Source of the DNA: Lumbricus rubellus | Taxonomy: Eukaryota; Annelida; Clitellata; Crassiclitellata; Lumbricidae | DNA length: 64,000 bases | Reading direction: 5' to 3' | Assembly: GCA_945859605.1 (NCBI GenBank) | Contig: OX243827.1 | Span: forward strand, 3,810,345-3,874,344 | Shown: positions 23,957 to 33,347 of the stretch, one piece after another | Position numbering within the stretch: position 1 is the first letter of the stretch | Layout: the number at the start of each line of letters is the position of its first letter | Notes under the pieces: generated by a model | Database searches by the model: none | What the model was told of the DNA's origin: nothing | The model's input: the letters and a program-made list of their open reading frames with translations, nothing else | Made by a program: the position numbers and the translations under genes

Positions 23957-24135
23957 ATGTCATCAAGCAAAAAATCGGCGATCAAAATCGAGGAATCTGA
24001 CCTGCTGTGCAAGAACGGCTGTGGTTTCTATGGCAACCCGGCATGGCAGGGGTTTTGCAGCAAGTGTTGGAAGGAGGTGAAACCAATGAGTCACCATCAC
24101 CATGATGACGCTGCTACGAGGCACAGGCTTAACCG
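23957..24135 (+). CDS. RABGEF1: Rabex-5 coding exon 1: A20 zinc finger
   Basis: Encodes residues 1-59 plus two bases. The segment [20 protein letters not shown] followed by SKCW is a textbook A20 zinc finger (Cx3Cx11Cx2C). Acceptor: a pyrimidine-rich run ending CTTAG at 23935. Donor: CCG|GTAGAC after 24135. An in-frame Met at 23876 lies upstream of the inferred acceptor and is probably intronic. A His4-Asp2 run follows the finger, where vertebrate Rabex-5 has its MIU helix. Confidence 0.93.
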
Positions 24136-27100
24136 GTAGACATACCTCTCTGAAATTCTCATCTAGATTGAGATTGACTGACCTTGTGTGTGTATTTATA
24201 GCTGATAATTCCCCCGAGAAGGCTTCTTGACTGAAGGGGCACTATATGAATGTTCGGATTAAATGAATTAATGAATGAATAAGTGATAATGGCCTGTTTG
24301 TTTATGCGTCTTGTTTCTTTTAAAGATCTCTTAATAATCCCTTTAGTGGCTGTCCCGATTATAATCGACAATTTTGTGTACGATTATAAGCCGGTCAGCC
24401 GCTAAAGGGGTTAAAGCACCATTGCTTTGCCAATCTTATTACTCTTAAAGTCGTTTAAGAATCAGTTTATAAGAAGTTCTGAGTGCTCGGTAGAATTAGA
24501 ATTCAATTGATAAAATGTTAAGATATTTTTAAACAGCTTTTTGGAAGCAATTTTACTCTTTGAGGTAAATTTATGGAACATTAATACTTGGTTCAATTGG
24601 CACATTAATTCAGGGTGTTGGCCAGTTCATTTTTAGTTATTTTTATTACTGGGCTCAACGTCTGGTTTAACTTGTAAAATTTTTTGCATCCGAACAATAG
24701 TGCCTCCTTGTTGGTGAACTTTACCATTGATTCATGGTCCGTTTTGTTTTAACTTGCAAAAATGATGTTTGTGTTTGTTGACTGCTCTAAGAAGACTTGC
24801 TTAAATGATGTTTGTGTTTGTTGAGAACACGTTAGCATCTGTAAATGAAGAATGGTCAGATGAATGGAAAAGTCAGAGCCAAGAACTTTCACATGCACAC
24901 AATCAAAGAAAGCCCTTTCAAGATAGACATCATATTCAAAACTGTTGGTCAATGTTAGACAGAGTAAGAGCCACGACTAAAAAACCAAGTGGATGGATGA
25001 AATGCCGAGTTGTCCACGGATCGACTGAATGGCATTCGCATCATCTCTGTGCATTTCCATCAGTTACAGACTTTTCTGTTTAATTGAATAGCATTTGCAG
25101 TTGTATGATCATGTCTCTATTGTTTGTCTTTTGTTTGTTGTTGAATGGCACTCCTATCATCTCAGTTACAGACTTTTCTGTTTAATTGAATAGCATTTGC
25201 AGTTGTATGATCATGTCTCTATTGTTTGTCTTTTGTTTGTTGTTGAATGGCACTCCTATCATCTCAGTTACAGACTTTTCTGTTTAATTGAATAGCATTT
25301 GCAGTTGTATGATCATGTCTCTATTGTTTGTCTTTTGTTTGTTGTTGAATGGCACTCCTATCATCTCAGTTACAGACTTTTCTGTTTAATTGAATAGCAT
25401 TTGCAGTTGTATGATCATGTCTCTATTGTTTGTCTTTTGTTTGTTGTTGAATGGCACTCCTATCATCTCAGTTACAGACTTTTCTGTTTAATTGAATAGC
25501 ATTTGCAGTTGTATGATCATGTCTCTATTGTTTGTCTTTTGTTTGTTGTTGAATGGCACTCCTATCATCTCAGTTACAGACTTTTCTGTTTAATTGAATA
25601 GCATTTGCAGTTGTATGATCATGTCTCTATTGTTTGTCTTTTGTTTGTTGTTGAATGGCACTCCTATCATCTCAGTTACAGACTTTTCTGTTTAATTGAA
25701 TAGCATTTGCAGTTGTATGATCATGTCTCTATTGTTTGTCTTTTGTTTGTTGTTGAATGGCACTCCTATCATCTCAGTTACAGACTTTTCTGTTTAATTG
25801 AATAGCATTTGCAGTTGTATGATCATGTCTCTATTGTTTGTCTTTTGTTTGTTGTTGAATGGCACTCCTATCATCTCAGTTACAGACTTTTCTGTTTAAT
25901 TGAATAGCATTTGCAGTTGTATGATCATGTCTCTATTGTTTGTCTTTTGTTTGTTGTTGAATGGCACTCCTATCATCTCAGTTACAGACTTTTCTGTTTA
26001 ATTGAATAGCATTTGCAGTTGTATGATCATGTCTCTATTGTTTGTCTTTTGTTTGTTGTTGAATGGCACTCCTATCATCTCAGTTACAGACTTTTCTGTT
26101 TAATTGAATAGCATTTGCAGTTGTATGATCATGTCTCTATTGTTTGTCTTTTGTTTGTTGTTGAATGGCACTCCTATCATCTCAGTTACAGACTTTTCTG
26201 TTTAATTGAATAGCATTTGCAGTTGTATGATCATGTCTCTATTGTTTGTCTTTTGTTTGTTGTTGAATGGCACTCCTATCATCTCAGTTACAGACTTTTC
26301 TGTTTAATTGAATAGCATTTGCAGTTGTATGATCATGTCTCTATTGTTTGTCTTTTGTTTGTTGTTGAATGGCACTCCTATCATCTCAGTTACAGACTTT
26401 TCTGTTTAATTGAATAGCATTTGCAGTTGTATGATCATGTCTCTATTGTTTGTCTTTTGTTTGTTGTTGAATGGCACTCCTATCATCTCAGTTACAGACT
26501 TTTCTGTTTAATTGAATAGCATTTGCAGTTGTATGATCATGTCTCTATTGTTTGTCTTTTGTTTGTTGTTGAATGGCACTCCTATCATCTCAGTTACAGA
26601 CTTTTCTGTTTAATTGAATAGCATTTGCAGTTGTATGATCATGTCTCTATTGTTTGTCTTTTGTTTGTTGTTGAATGGCACTCCTATCATCTCAGTTACA
26701 GACTTTTCTGTTTAATTGAATAGCATTTGCAGTTGTATGATCATGTCTCTATTGTTTGTCTTTTGTTTGTTGTTGAATGGCACTCCTATCATCTCAGTTA
26801 CAGACTTTTCTGTTTAATTGAATAGCATTTGCAGTTGTATGATCATGTCTCTATTGTTTGTCTTTTGTTTGTTGTTGAATGGCACTCCTATCATCTCAGT
26901 TACAGACTTTTCTGTTTAATTGAATAGCATTTGCAGTTGTATGATCATGTCTCTATTGTTTGTCTTTTGTTTGTTGTTGAATGGCACTCCTATCATCTCA
27001 GTTACAGACTTTTCTGTTTAATTGAATAGCATTTGCAGTTGTATGATCATGTCTCTATTGTTTGTCTTTTGTTTGTTGTTGAATGGCACTCCTATCATCT

Positions 27101-30100
27101 CAGTTACAGACTTTTCTGTTTAATTGAATAGCATTTGCAGTTGTATGATCATGTCTCTATTGTTTGTCTTTTGTTTGTTGTTGAATGGCACTCCTATCAT
27201 CTCAGTTACAGACTTTTCTGTTTAATTGAATAGCATTTGCAGTTGTATGATCATGTCTCTATTGTTTGTCTTTTGTTTGTTGTTGAATGGCACTCCTATC
27301 ATCTCAGTTACAGACTTTTCTGTTTAATTGAATAGCATTTGCAGTTGTATGATCATGTCTCTATTGTTTGTCTTTTGTTTGTTGTTGAATGGCACTCCTA
27401 TCATCTCAGTTACAGACTTTTCTGTTTAATTGAATAGCATTTGCAGTTGTATGATCATGTCTCTATTGTTTGTCTTTTGTTTGTTGTTGAATGGCACTCC
27501 TATCATCTCAGTTACAGACTTTTCTGTTTAATTGAATAGCATTTGCAGTTGTATGATCATGTCTCTATTGTTTGTCTTTTGTTTGTTGTTGAATGGCACT
27601 CCTATCATCTCAGTTACAGACTTTTCTGTTTAATTGAATAGCATTTGCAGTTGTATGATCATGTCTCTATTGTTTGTCTTTTGTTTGTTGTTGAATGGCA
27701 CTCCTATCATCTCAGTTACAGACTTTTCTGTTTAATTGAATAGCATTTGCAGTTGTATGATCATGTCTCTATTGTTTGTCTTTTGTTTTCGTTGAATAGT
27801 GTTGCAGTTGTATGATCATGTCTCTATTGTTTGTCTTTTGTTTTCGTTGAATAGTGTTGCAGTTGTATGATCATGTCTCTATTGTTTGTCTTTTGTTTTC
27901 GTTGAATAGTGTTGCAGTTGTATGATCATGTCTCTATTGTTTGTCTTTTGTTTTCGTTGAATAGTGTTGCAGTTGTATGATCATGTCTCTATTGTTTGTC
28001 TTTTGTTGTCGTTGTTGTTAGGTCGGATGAGAGTCGAACGACTGATGCAACGGCGACGAAACCTGAAGAGAAGAAGAAACACAGTTCAGATAAACGCAGA
28101 CAAACAGTCAAATCCATCTTCAAAATGTCATCTTCAGCGAGTAAGTCAAATCCAAAGTCATCAAAGTTCATTAGGAACATTTAGCTCATGAATCTGAATA
28201 CAGATTTCTTAATTACTTTACTTTTTATCAATATTTTTGGTGATGTTGTAGAGACTTTGGTGTGCAACGGCAGATTAAGCTACCTTGCACCTTACCTTAT
28301 ATATCTAGACGATTTGCCTTGCAGTAGATTAAATCAATTTTTGACTTAAATTAGAATAAAGGCCAGATTAAATTACTTATCTCGTTGTTTTTCTCTCAGC
28401 ATCAGAGTCAGCGTCAAAGAAAGATCGGACACGAAGATCGAACGCCGAGAGTCAACAGATCGGTGGAGAGTTTGCTGACTTCCTGCGAAGTCTCGGCAAC
28501 ACGGAGATGATGTTGGACGTGTCGAAGAACGTGAAGGGAATCATCGAGAAGTTGCAAGTGATGAGAGACGCTCCAATCGAAGACTTCTCTGAAATCGTCA
28601 CCAACTTCTACCAAGCCATGTGCGACCGCATTCACACGAAGGCAATGTACAGAGGTAGGAGAACTTTCATGGTGCCCCTTAAAGGTGGCTACCTGGGGGC
28701 GCTCCCAACCTCAGCGTATCCAAGTAAAACCATCTCAATGTAAGAGAGGAAATCCTAGGAAGGAGTTCTTGGAAGGCAGTGGAGGGAGGCCATTCCCGGT
28801 TCAGAGACCTAACAGCGAGAAAGCTGTTCATTCATTGCACTAAGATATAGTATATGGAATTTCAGCTATGCTACTCCAGTTGATTATAAATGATTCTTGA
28901 GTACAGTCTCATTTGAATGACATGCATTGTAAAACTGGTGCCATAGAAGTCATTAGAGTATATATAATAATTATATTTGAATGGATGATTGACAACAGAC
29001 GTTTGCGTCTGCGTATGTGTATGCAGGTGTTGCGTCCGATAAGCTCGATCTGTTGATGGACTACATTGAGAAGTACATGATGACACGTCTGCATCCTATT
29101 GTCTTCTGCCCGGAGACAATGGAAGACGAGAAGAAGGACCTCGAACTTCAGACGCGCATTCGTAGTCTGCACTGGATCAACGTTCATCTATTGGAAGCGT
29201 CCATCGATGAAACGCAGGAAGGCGTTCGAGATCTCGTCGACCATGCCATCACCGGTAACTAGTGATGTAGCTTTTCCGGAAAGATATTTTTCCGGAAACT
29301 TTCCGGAAAGTTTCCGGAAACTTTCCAGAAAGTTTCCGTAGACCGAAAAATACATCTAACACATAATGTCACATTTTTCCTATCGGAAAACATAGGAAAA
29401 TTTTAGTTTTTAAAGTTCCTTTTATTGGCAATGTGGGAAATGTTCACCTTAAAGAATTAAAATGACCATTAAATGCTTTCATTAGCAGTTCAGAATATCT
29501 GACAATTTGACATTTTGGCAGCTGCTTTGAGCCTGCTCATTTATTTCTTTCACTGTGCTATTTAGGATTATATTGCAACAGTTAAATGGTGATGTAAATT
29601 AGCTGAATCCTTGAAAGTACGGAAAGAATGTAAGGGATTTCAGAAGTAATAAATTAAAGAAAATAATTATGGACAGTAAATAAATAAATAAGGTCACATA
29701 AGATAATAAAAAAGGCTTTTCCTTAGTCCGTACGCTGCTTACTCAAGGCAACAACTCATAGATAGAAAATTTAGACCAAAACATATTCTTTTTCTGCTTA
29801 CCAAGAAAAGCAGATTTGAAAATAGATTAGTCTCACACTGCAATGGCAAATCCAATAACATCATATTTCAAGCATACAATAATTGTATGTAGGAATTAAT
29901 CTGTTGCAGTACTTATTAAAACATTTGGTGTCTATAGTGTACTGAATCAATTGCTGTTTTTGTTTCATATTTTCAGAAGTAACAAATTAGAAGAGTTAGG
30001 TGACCAAATCATGAAAACTTTCTCTATAATAACAGTGAAGTCTGATTGCAATTAATTCTTAAATGTATTGTCGGTGTGTACACTAAACAGTAAGCAATAA

Positions 30101-33100
30101 GTGTTGCTTATTGATTGAAAAAAATCAGCAATGACTGAATAATATAGCTTACAGTGATTGATGTTTAAGCATATTTATGGATATAAATTGTTATTTAGTA
30201 ATATTGTATTGATGGAAAAATATCGGAAATTTTTCGGAAAGTTTCCGGAAAGATACGTCGGAAAGTTTTCGAAAGTTTCCGGAAAGATATGAAACTTTCC
30301 GGGAAAGATTTCCGCCTCACAACACTACCGGTAACCACCAGACACCAATCAATCTTTTATTTATTTGTTGACGTGTATCAGTGTGTATATCAAGACACTT
30401 TCTGGAGTGCGGTGGTGTAGTGGTGGCGTCGTTGCCTTGGAGCCGGAAGGTTCGAGGTTCGAATCCACCCTCAAGCCTCCGCGTAAGGACCTTGTAGAAG
30501 TCCTTCACTCACAATTGCTCAGTGCTTCGGCGTGAAACTCCGATGCAGTGTCCGCTCGGCATTCGGGAGCGCCTCTGAGAAGATAGAGAGCTTGAAGGGG
30601 CGCTATAACAAGTGCATACGCATGTATCATCTTTATCACCATCATCAATGCTGTCTGTAGTGATCATTTTCATGACTTCTTGGGCTTCTTTCTAGGCTGT
30701 GTGTGTTCAGAGTTCGGTGGTTGAAGCTCACTCTCCTTTGTCTGTGTCCTTGGTACTTCATTAATTATTTTCCAGCTTTGTGGGAGACTGCAAATCAAAG
30801 GTCTGAGCACCCCATTAATGGTCCTGCCTGTCTTCACTCTTGGAATTTATGATGGAATATGTATAGAATAATATTTCAACTGCTGCATTGTCTGTATAGT
30901 CTCCCTGCCTCAGGCTGCCTGGTACCTACGCTTTGCAGCTTCTTGTGGGCACCAGAATGCTTGGCTCACCTTGTAAACATTTCGGTCTCTTTGCATATAT
31001 TAAGCCAAAGAAGAGCTGCAGACACTATAAAAGAAATTACAATTACTGTTCTTCAACTTCTTACAAGACTTTTATTTCATTTCTGTTTTCAACGCTGCAC
31101 GATGTTTTAGCGATCATCGAGATGAATTCAAAGCCAGCTCCACAGGATAAACTCGATTACATCGTCAAATGCAGCAAGTTCATTTTTGAAGCGCTACGAA
31201 AGTCAAAGAACGCACCTGCAAGTGCCGATGAGTTCTTACCTGCGCTCATCTACGTCGTTCTCAAAGCAAATCCTCCGCTTCTACAGTCGAACATTCAGTT
31301 CATCACTAGATTTGCTAATCCAAGTCGACTGCAGAGCGGGGAGGCAGGCTACTACTTCACAAATCTCGTAAGCAGCTTTCAGTTTGTCCAGAATTGTAGT
31401 TGTAAGTGCTTGTTTATTTATATAGCCCCTATAAGTGCTTGTTTATTTATATAGCCCCTATAAGTGCTTGTTTATTTATATAGCACGTATAAGTGATTGT
31501 TTATATCAAAGCGTTTGTTGTTGTAAGTGCAGGAAAACTGGGCAGATACCCTGAATACTACCATGCATGAGACCATGCATGAGACCATGCATGAGACCAT
31601 GCATGCATGAGACAATATAGTAACACAGAATGGCTTCCAACCTGTTGTGAAGCAGAGGCATGGAGCATTAGAAGAAGCTGATATTATAGATTGCATGGAA
31701 TCCTGTTTAGCAATGTAAGCATTGTACAGTGCTACGTGTGGTAAACTGGTCTGACACATTAATTATATACTGCATCCAGCAATACTGTTGCACATGACAT
31801 TCTGCCAATTACAGCTCAAAAAATGTTAAAATTCAAAGTATCTAAGTTGCATCTTTTCAGCTGTTGTTAGAAGCATTGTCAGCCCATATGTACATAATTA
31901 CATATGTACATACTTAAATACGGACATGTGTGTACAACTGCTTTGAGGAGATACGCAGAAAAATGTCTGCAACTCGGGTGTCAATAAAATCTATGGCTGT
32001 GGTTATTAACAAACGTAAAATATTGAAAACTGAGAGACTGTTGTCGAGTGACTTGAACACAGTTTACATTTTTAGTCGATACTTTGTTGAGTTTTCTCTT
32101 TTTCTTTGAAAGATGGACGACGACGGTGGTCGTGTGATTAAATGCAGTTGTTGTTGTTTGTGTCGTCGTCAGTTTTGTGTTGAGAGTGGTGTGATTAACC
32201 GCAGTTGTTGTTGTTTCGTCAGTGCTGTGCAGTTGAGTTCATTCAGAAGTTGAACGCCGATTCGTTGAGCATGCCACCAGATGAGTTCGACCGATACATG
32301 TCTGGCGAAGCGATTCCACACGACCCGACCAAAGTCTACACATGCGAAGGTCTTCGGCTGATGCACGAGAACTTGACGGCGCTCTCCGATCTCAAATCAC
32401 GTCAGGAGCGTCTCATGGCCGAAGCGCTTCAGCTCCAGCAGGACATGGTCGACTTCTGCGCTGGCTTCCGCAACGAAGTTCAGGCCGTGCGTCACCGGAC
32501 GCCGCTGATGGTGCGGCCGCCGCGTCGCACGAAGGTCAACCTCGACGATGAGGAACCGCTTGGAGGAGGAGAGTTCCTGCCGCCTCCGATCCAGCCGCAG
32601 GTCGTTGGTGCTTGCAGGTCCGTCTCAGAGGTGCTCAGCCAGTGCACGGCCACCATCGTCTGCACGAACTCCACAAACGTTGCGGATTGTTTTGAGGAGA
32701 CGCAGAAGAATGTGCGCAACGTAGAACGAGCAAACGTTGCGAACGACGAACAACAACGTATGGAAGAAACGATGGAACACGTTGCGAACGTTGAACAACA
32801 ACGTATGGAAGAAACGATGGAACATGTTGCATCATCCGACGATGACGTTTCTTGTCTACAGTCCGTTGATGTACGTTCAACTTTCGCTGCAGACGTTTCT
32901 GGAGAGGGGCAGGAAGCGGTTGAGAATGTGTCCGAAGGTCATGAGGTCGAAGGTCATGAGGTCGAAGGTCATGAGATCGAAGGTCATGAGGTCGAAGGTC
33001 AAGAGGTCGAACCTAGACATGAAGGTCATGCGGTTGAAACTACATCTGAAGGTCGTGAGGTCAGAGAGGAAGATGAATCTCGAGGTGATGCTCTGCAGCC

Positions 33101-33347
33101 GTCAAGTGGAACCGCTGATTCACTGATGCACGAAGTTTCATCGATGCACGAAGTTGATGCGGACAAATCTTGCGACGATCTCAGTCTCGATCGATCTTCG
33201 TTCTTTGCCGACGATCCATTCATGGCGCTCGTCAACGTCGGTCAATCGTTGGAACAGATCAACGACGTCAGCGGCAACGACGATGCGATGAGTTTCGTCG
33301 TCGATGTTGAAGGTCAGAAGGAGGAGGAGTCACCAATGGAGGAATAG
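23957..33347 (+). CDS. RABGEF1: Rab5 guanine-nucleotide exchange factor Rabex-5 (six coding exons)
   Basis: Joined exons 23957-24135, 28022-28140, 28400-28654, 29027-29254, 31111-31367 and 32223-33347 give 720 residues plus stop; all have GT/AG borders and compatible phases. Seen: an A20-type zinc finger with Cys18, Cys22, Cys34 and Cys37; a basic linker; a helical-bundle region (about 110-250); a VPS9 core (about 215-365) with Asp300, Pro304, Tyr341 and Thr344, matching the family's catalytic residues; a coiled coil (about 385-430); and the family C-terminal motif PPPIQPQV near 466-474. Known role: Rabex-5 loads GTP on Rab5 on early endosomes, and its zinc finger binds ubiquitin and has E3 ligase activity. 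The start was chosen because MSSSKK begins at the same distance from the zinc finger as in vertebrate Rabex-5. Odd points: about 245 extra residues follow the usual C-terminus, and no ubiquitin-binding MIU helix is visible after the zinc finger. The 5' UTR exon was not found. Confidence 0.94.
24205..24260 (+). repeat. SINE/LINE tail fragment
   Basis: CCCCGAGAAGGCTTCTTGAC then TGAAGGGGCACTATATGAAT, followed by a GAAT tail. Confidence 0.6.
25061..27789 (+). repeat. 102-bp minisatellite, about 26.7 copies, in Rabex-5 intron 1
   Basis: Unit includes TTGAATGGCACTCCTATCAT, CTCAGTTACAGACTTTTCTG and GCAGTTGTATGATCATGTCT. The start of the GAATGGCACTCC segment recurs every 102 bases from 25141 to 27691 (26 times) with no variant noticed by eye. 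Each unit holds acceptor-like TCTCAG, TTACAG, GAATAG and TTGCAG after T-rich stretches. Confidence 0.97.
27790..28010 (+). repeat. 55-bp derivative array next to the exon 2 acceptor
   Basis: GTTGAATAGTGTTGCAG recurs at 27791, 27846, 27901 and 27956. The unit is the 102-bp repeat minus an internal block of about 47 bases. The last copy runs into the true acceptor at 28021. Confidence 0.95.
28022..28140 (+). CDS. RABGEF1: Rabex-5 coding exon 2: basic linker
   Basis: Encodes a Lys/Glu/Ser-rich linker ending [15 protein letters not shown]. The TVKSIF segment aligns with the TVKKFF segment of vertebrate Rabex-5, which supports the exon. Acceptor GTTGTTGTTAG ends at 28021 and is the last piece of the tandem array that fills intron 1. 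Donor A|GTAAGT follows 28140. The phase joins exon 1 (2 bases) to exon 3 (1 base) without a stop. Confidence 0.85.
28400..28654 (+). CDS. RABGEF1: Rabex-5 coding exon 3: helical bundle, first part
   Basis: Encodes a hydrophilic start, then [16 protein letters not shown] and [20 protein letters not shown]. These correspond to the helical bundle that packs against the VPS9 domain in Rabex-5. Acceptor TTCTCTCAG ends at 28399; donor AGAG|GTAGGA follows 28654. Confidence 0.92.
28745..28850 (+). repeat. Dispersed repeat fragment
   Basis: GAGGCCATTCCCGGTTCAGA then GACCTAACAGCGAGAAAG resembles ACCATTCCAGGTTGTAGG at 55275, suggesting a common LINE/SINE body. Confidence 0.45.
29027..29254 (+). CDS. 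RABGEF1: Rabex-5 coding exon 4: start of VPS9 region
   Basis: Encodes [20 protein letters not shown], then the conserved VFCPET and [18 protein letters not shown] blocks of Rabex-5. Acceptor GTATGCAG ends at 29026. Donor ACCG|GTAACT follows 29254. The donor lies inside the 8-bp target duplication of a hAT-like insertion that begins at 29260, so the sequence from intron position +6 onward is transposon. Confidence 0.94.
29260..30327. mobile_element. hAT-like non-autonomous element at the Rabex-5 exon 4 donor
   Basis: Flanked by the 8-bp duplication CCGGTAAC at 29252-29259 and 30328-30335. Terminal inverted repeats TAGTGATGT / ACAACACTA (7-8 of 9 match). Subterminal arrays of TTTCCGGAAAG-type repeats at both ends (29268-29335 and 30220-30312). 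No transposase frame. 8-bp duplications are a hAT hallmark. Confidence 0.85.
30405..30612 (+). mobile_element. tRNA-derived SINE, complete
   Basis: Box-A-like GTGGTGTAGTGGTGGC, box-B GGTTCGAATCC, then CTTCGGCGTGAAACTCCGAT, GGGAGCGCCTCTGAGAAG and tail CTTGAAGGGGCGCTATAACA. It sits in Rabex-5 intron 4, just after the hAT element. Confidence 0.85.
31111..31367 (+). CDS. RABGEF1: Rabex-5 coding exon 5: VPS9 catalytic core
   Basis: Encodes residues 261 (split codon) to 346. The blocks [20 protein letters not shown] and SNIQFITRF end in GYYFTNL. Asp300, Pro304, Tyr341 and Thr344 match the residues required for Rab5 exchange in the VPS9 family. Acceptor GATGTTTTAG ends at 31110; donor CTC|GTAAGC follows 31367. 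A 29-bp tandem repeat begins about 35 bases into the next intron. Confidence 0.95.
31403..31500 (+). repeat. 29-bp tandem repeat, about 3.3 copies
   Basis: AAGTGCTTGTTTATTTATAT then AGCCCCTAT. The unit contains a LINE-tail-like TATATAGC and lies just inside intron 5. Confidence 0.88.
32223..33347 (+). CDS. RABGEF1: Rabex-5 terminal coding exon: VPS9 end, coiled coil and long acidic tail
   Basis: Begins [15 protein letters not shown], continuing directly from YFTNL as in other Rabex-5 proteins, then FDRYMSGEA and a heptad-like stretch ([19 protein letters not shown]). The usual family end, LPPPIQPQV, sits near residue 470. About 245 residues follow: two adjacent copies of a 15-residue [19 protein letters not shown] unit (about 519-548), five [13 protein letters not shown] pentapeptides (about 584-609), and an acidic Ser/Asp tail to the stop at 33345-33347. 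Acceptor TTTCGTCAG ends at 32222. The exon's high GC relative to its flanks supports coding over the full length. Confidence 0.92.
   Translation, partial: CCAVEFIQKLNADSLSMPPDEFDRYMSGEAIPHDPTKVYTCEGLRLMHENLTALSDLKSRQERLMAEALQLQQDMVDFCAGFRNEVQAVRHRTPLMVRPPRRTKVNLDDEEPLGGGEFLPPPIQPQVVGACRSVSEVLSQCTATIVCTNSTNVADCFEETQKNVRNVERANVANDEQQRMEETMEHVANVEQQRMEETMEHVASSDDDVSCLQSVDVRSTFAADVSGEGQEAVENVSEGHEVEGHEVEGHEIEGHEVEGQEVEPRHEGHAVETTSEGREVREEDESRGDALQPSSGTADSLMHEVSSMHEVDADKSCDDLSLDRSSFFADDPFMALVNVGQSLEQINDVSGNDDAMSFVVDVEGQKEEESPMEE

Noticed and set aside
24805..25083. Extra Rabex-5 exon carrying the MIU helix
   Set aside because: The open frame has no match to the MIU pattern, and its end runs into the satellite seed.
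31472..31759. Minus-strand frame with [10 protein letters not shown] repeats
   Set aside because: Caused by the ACCATGCATGAG short tandem repeat in Rabex-5 intron 5.
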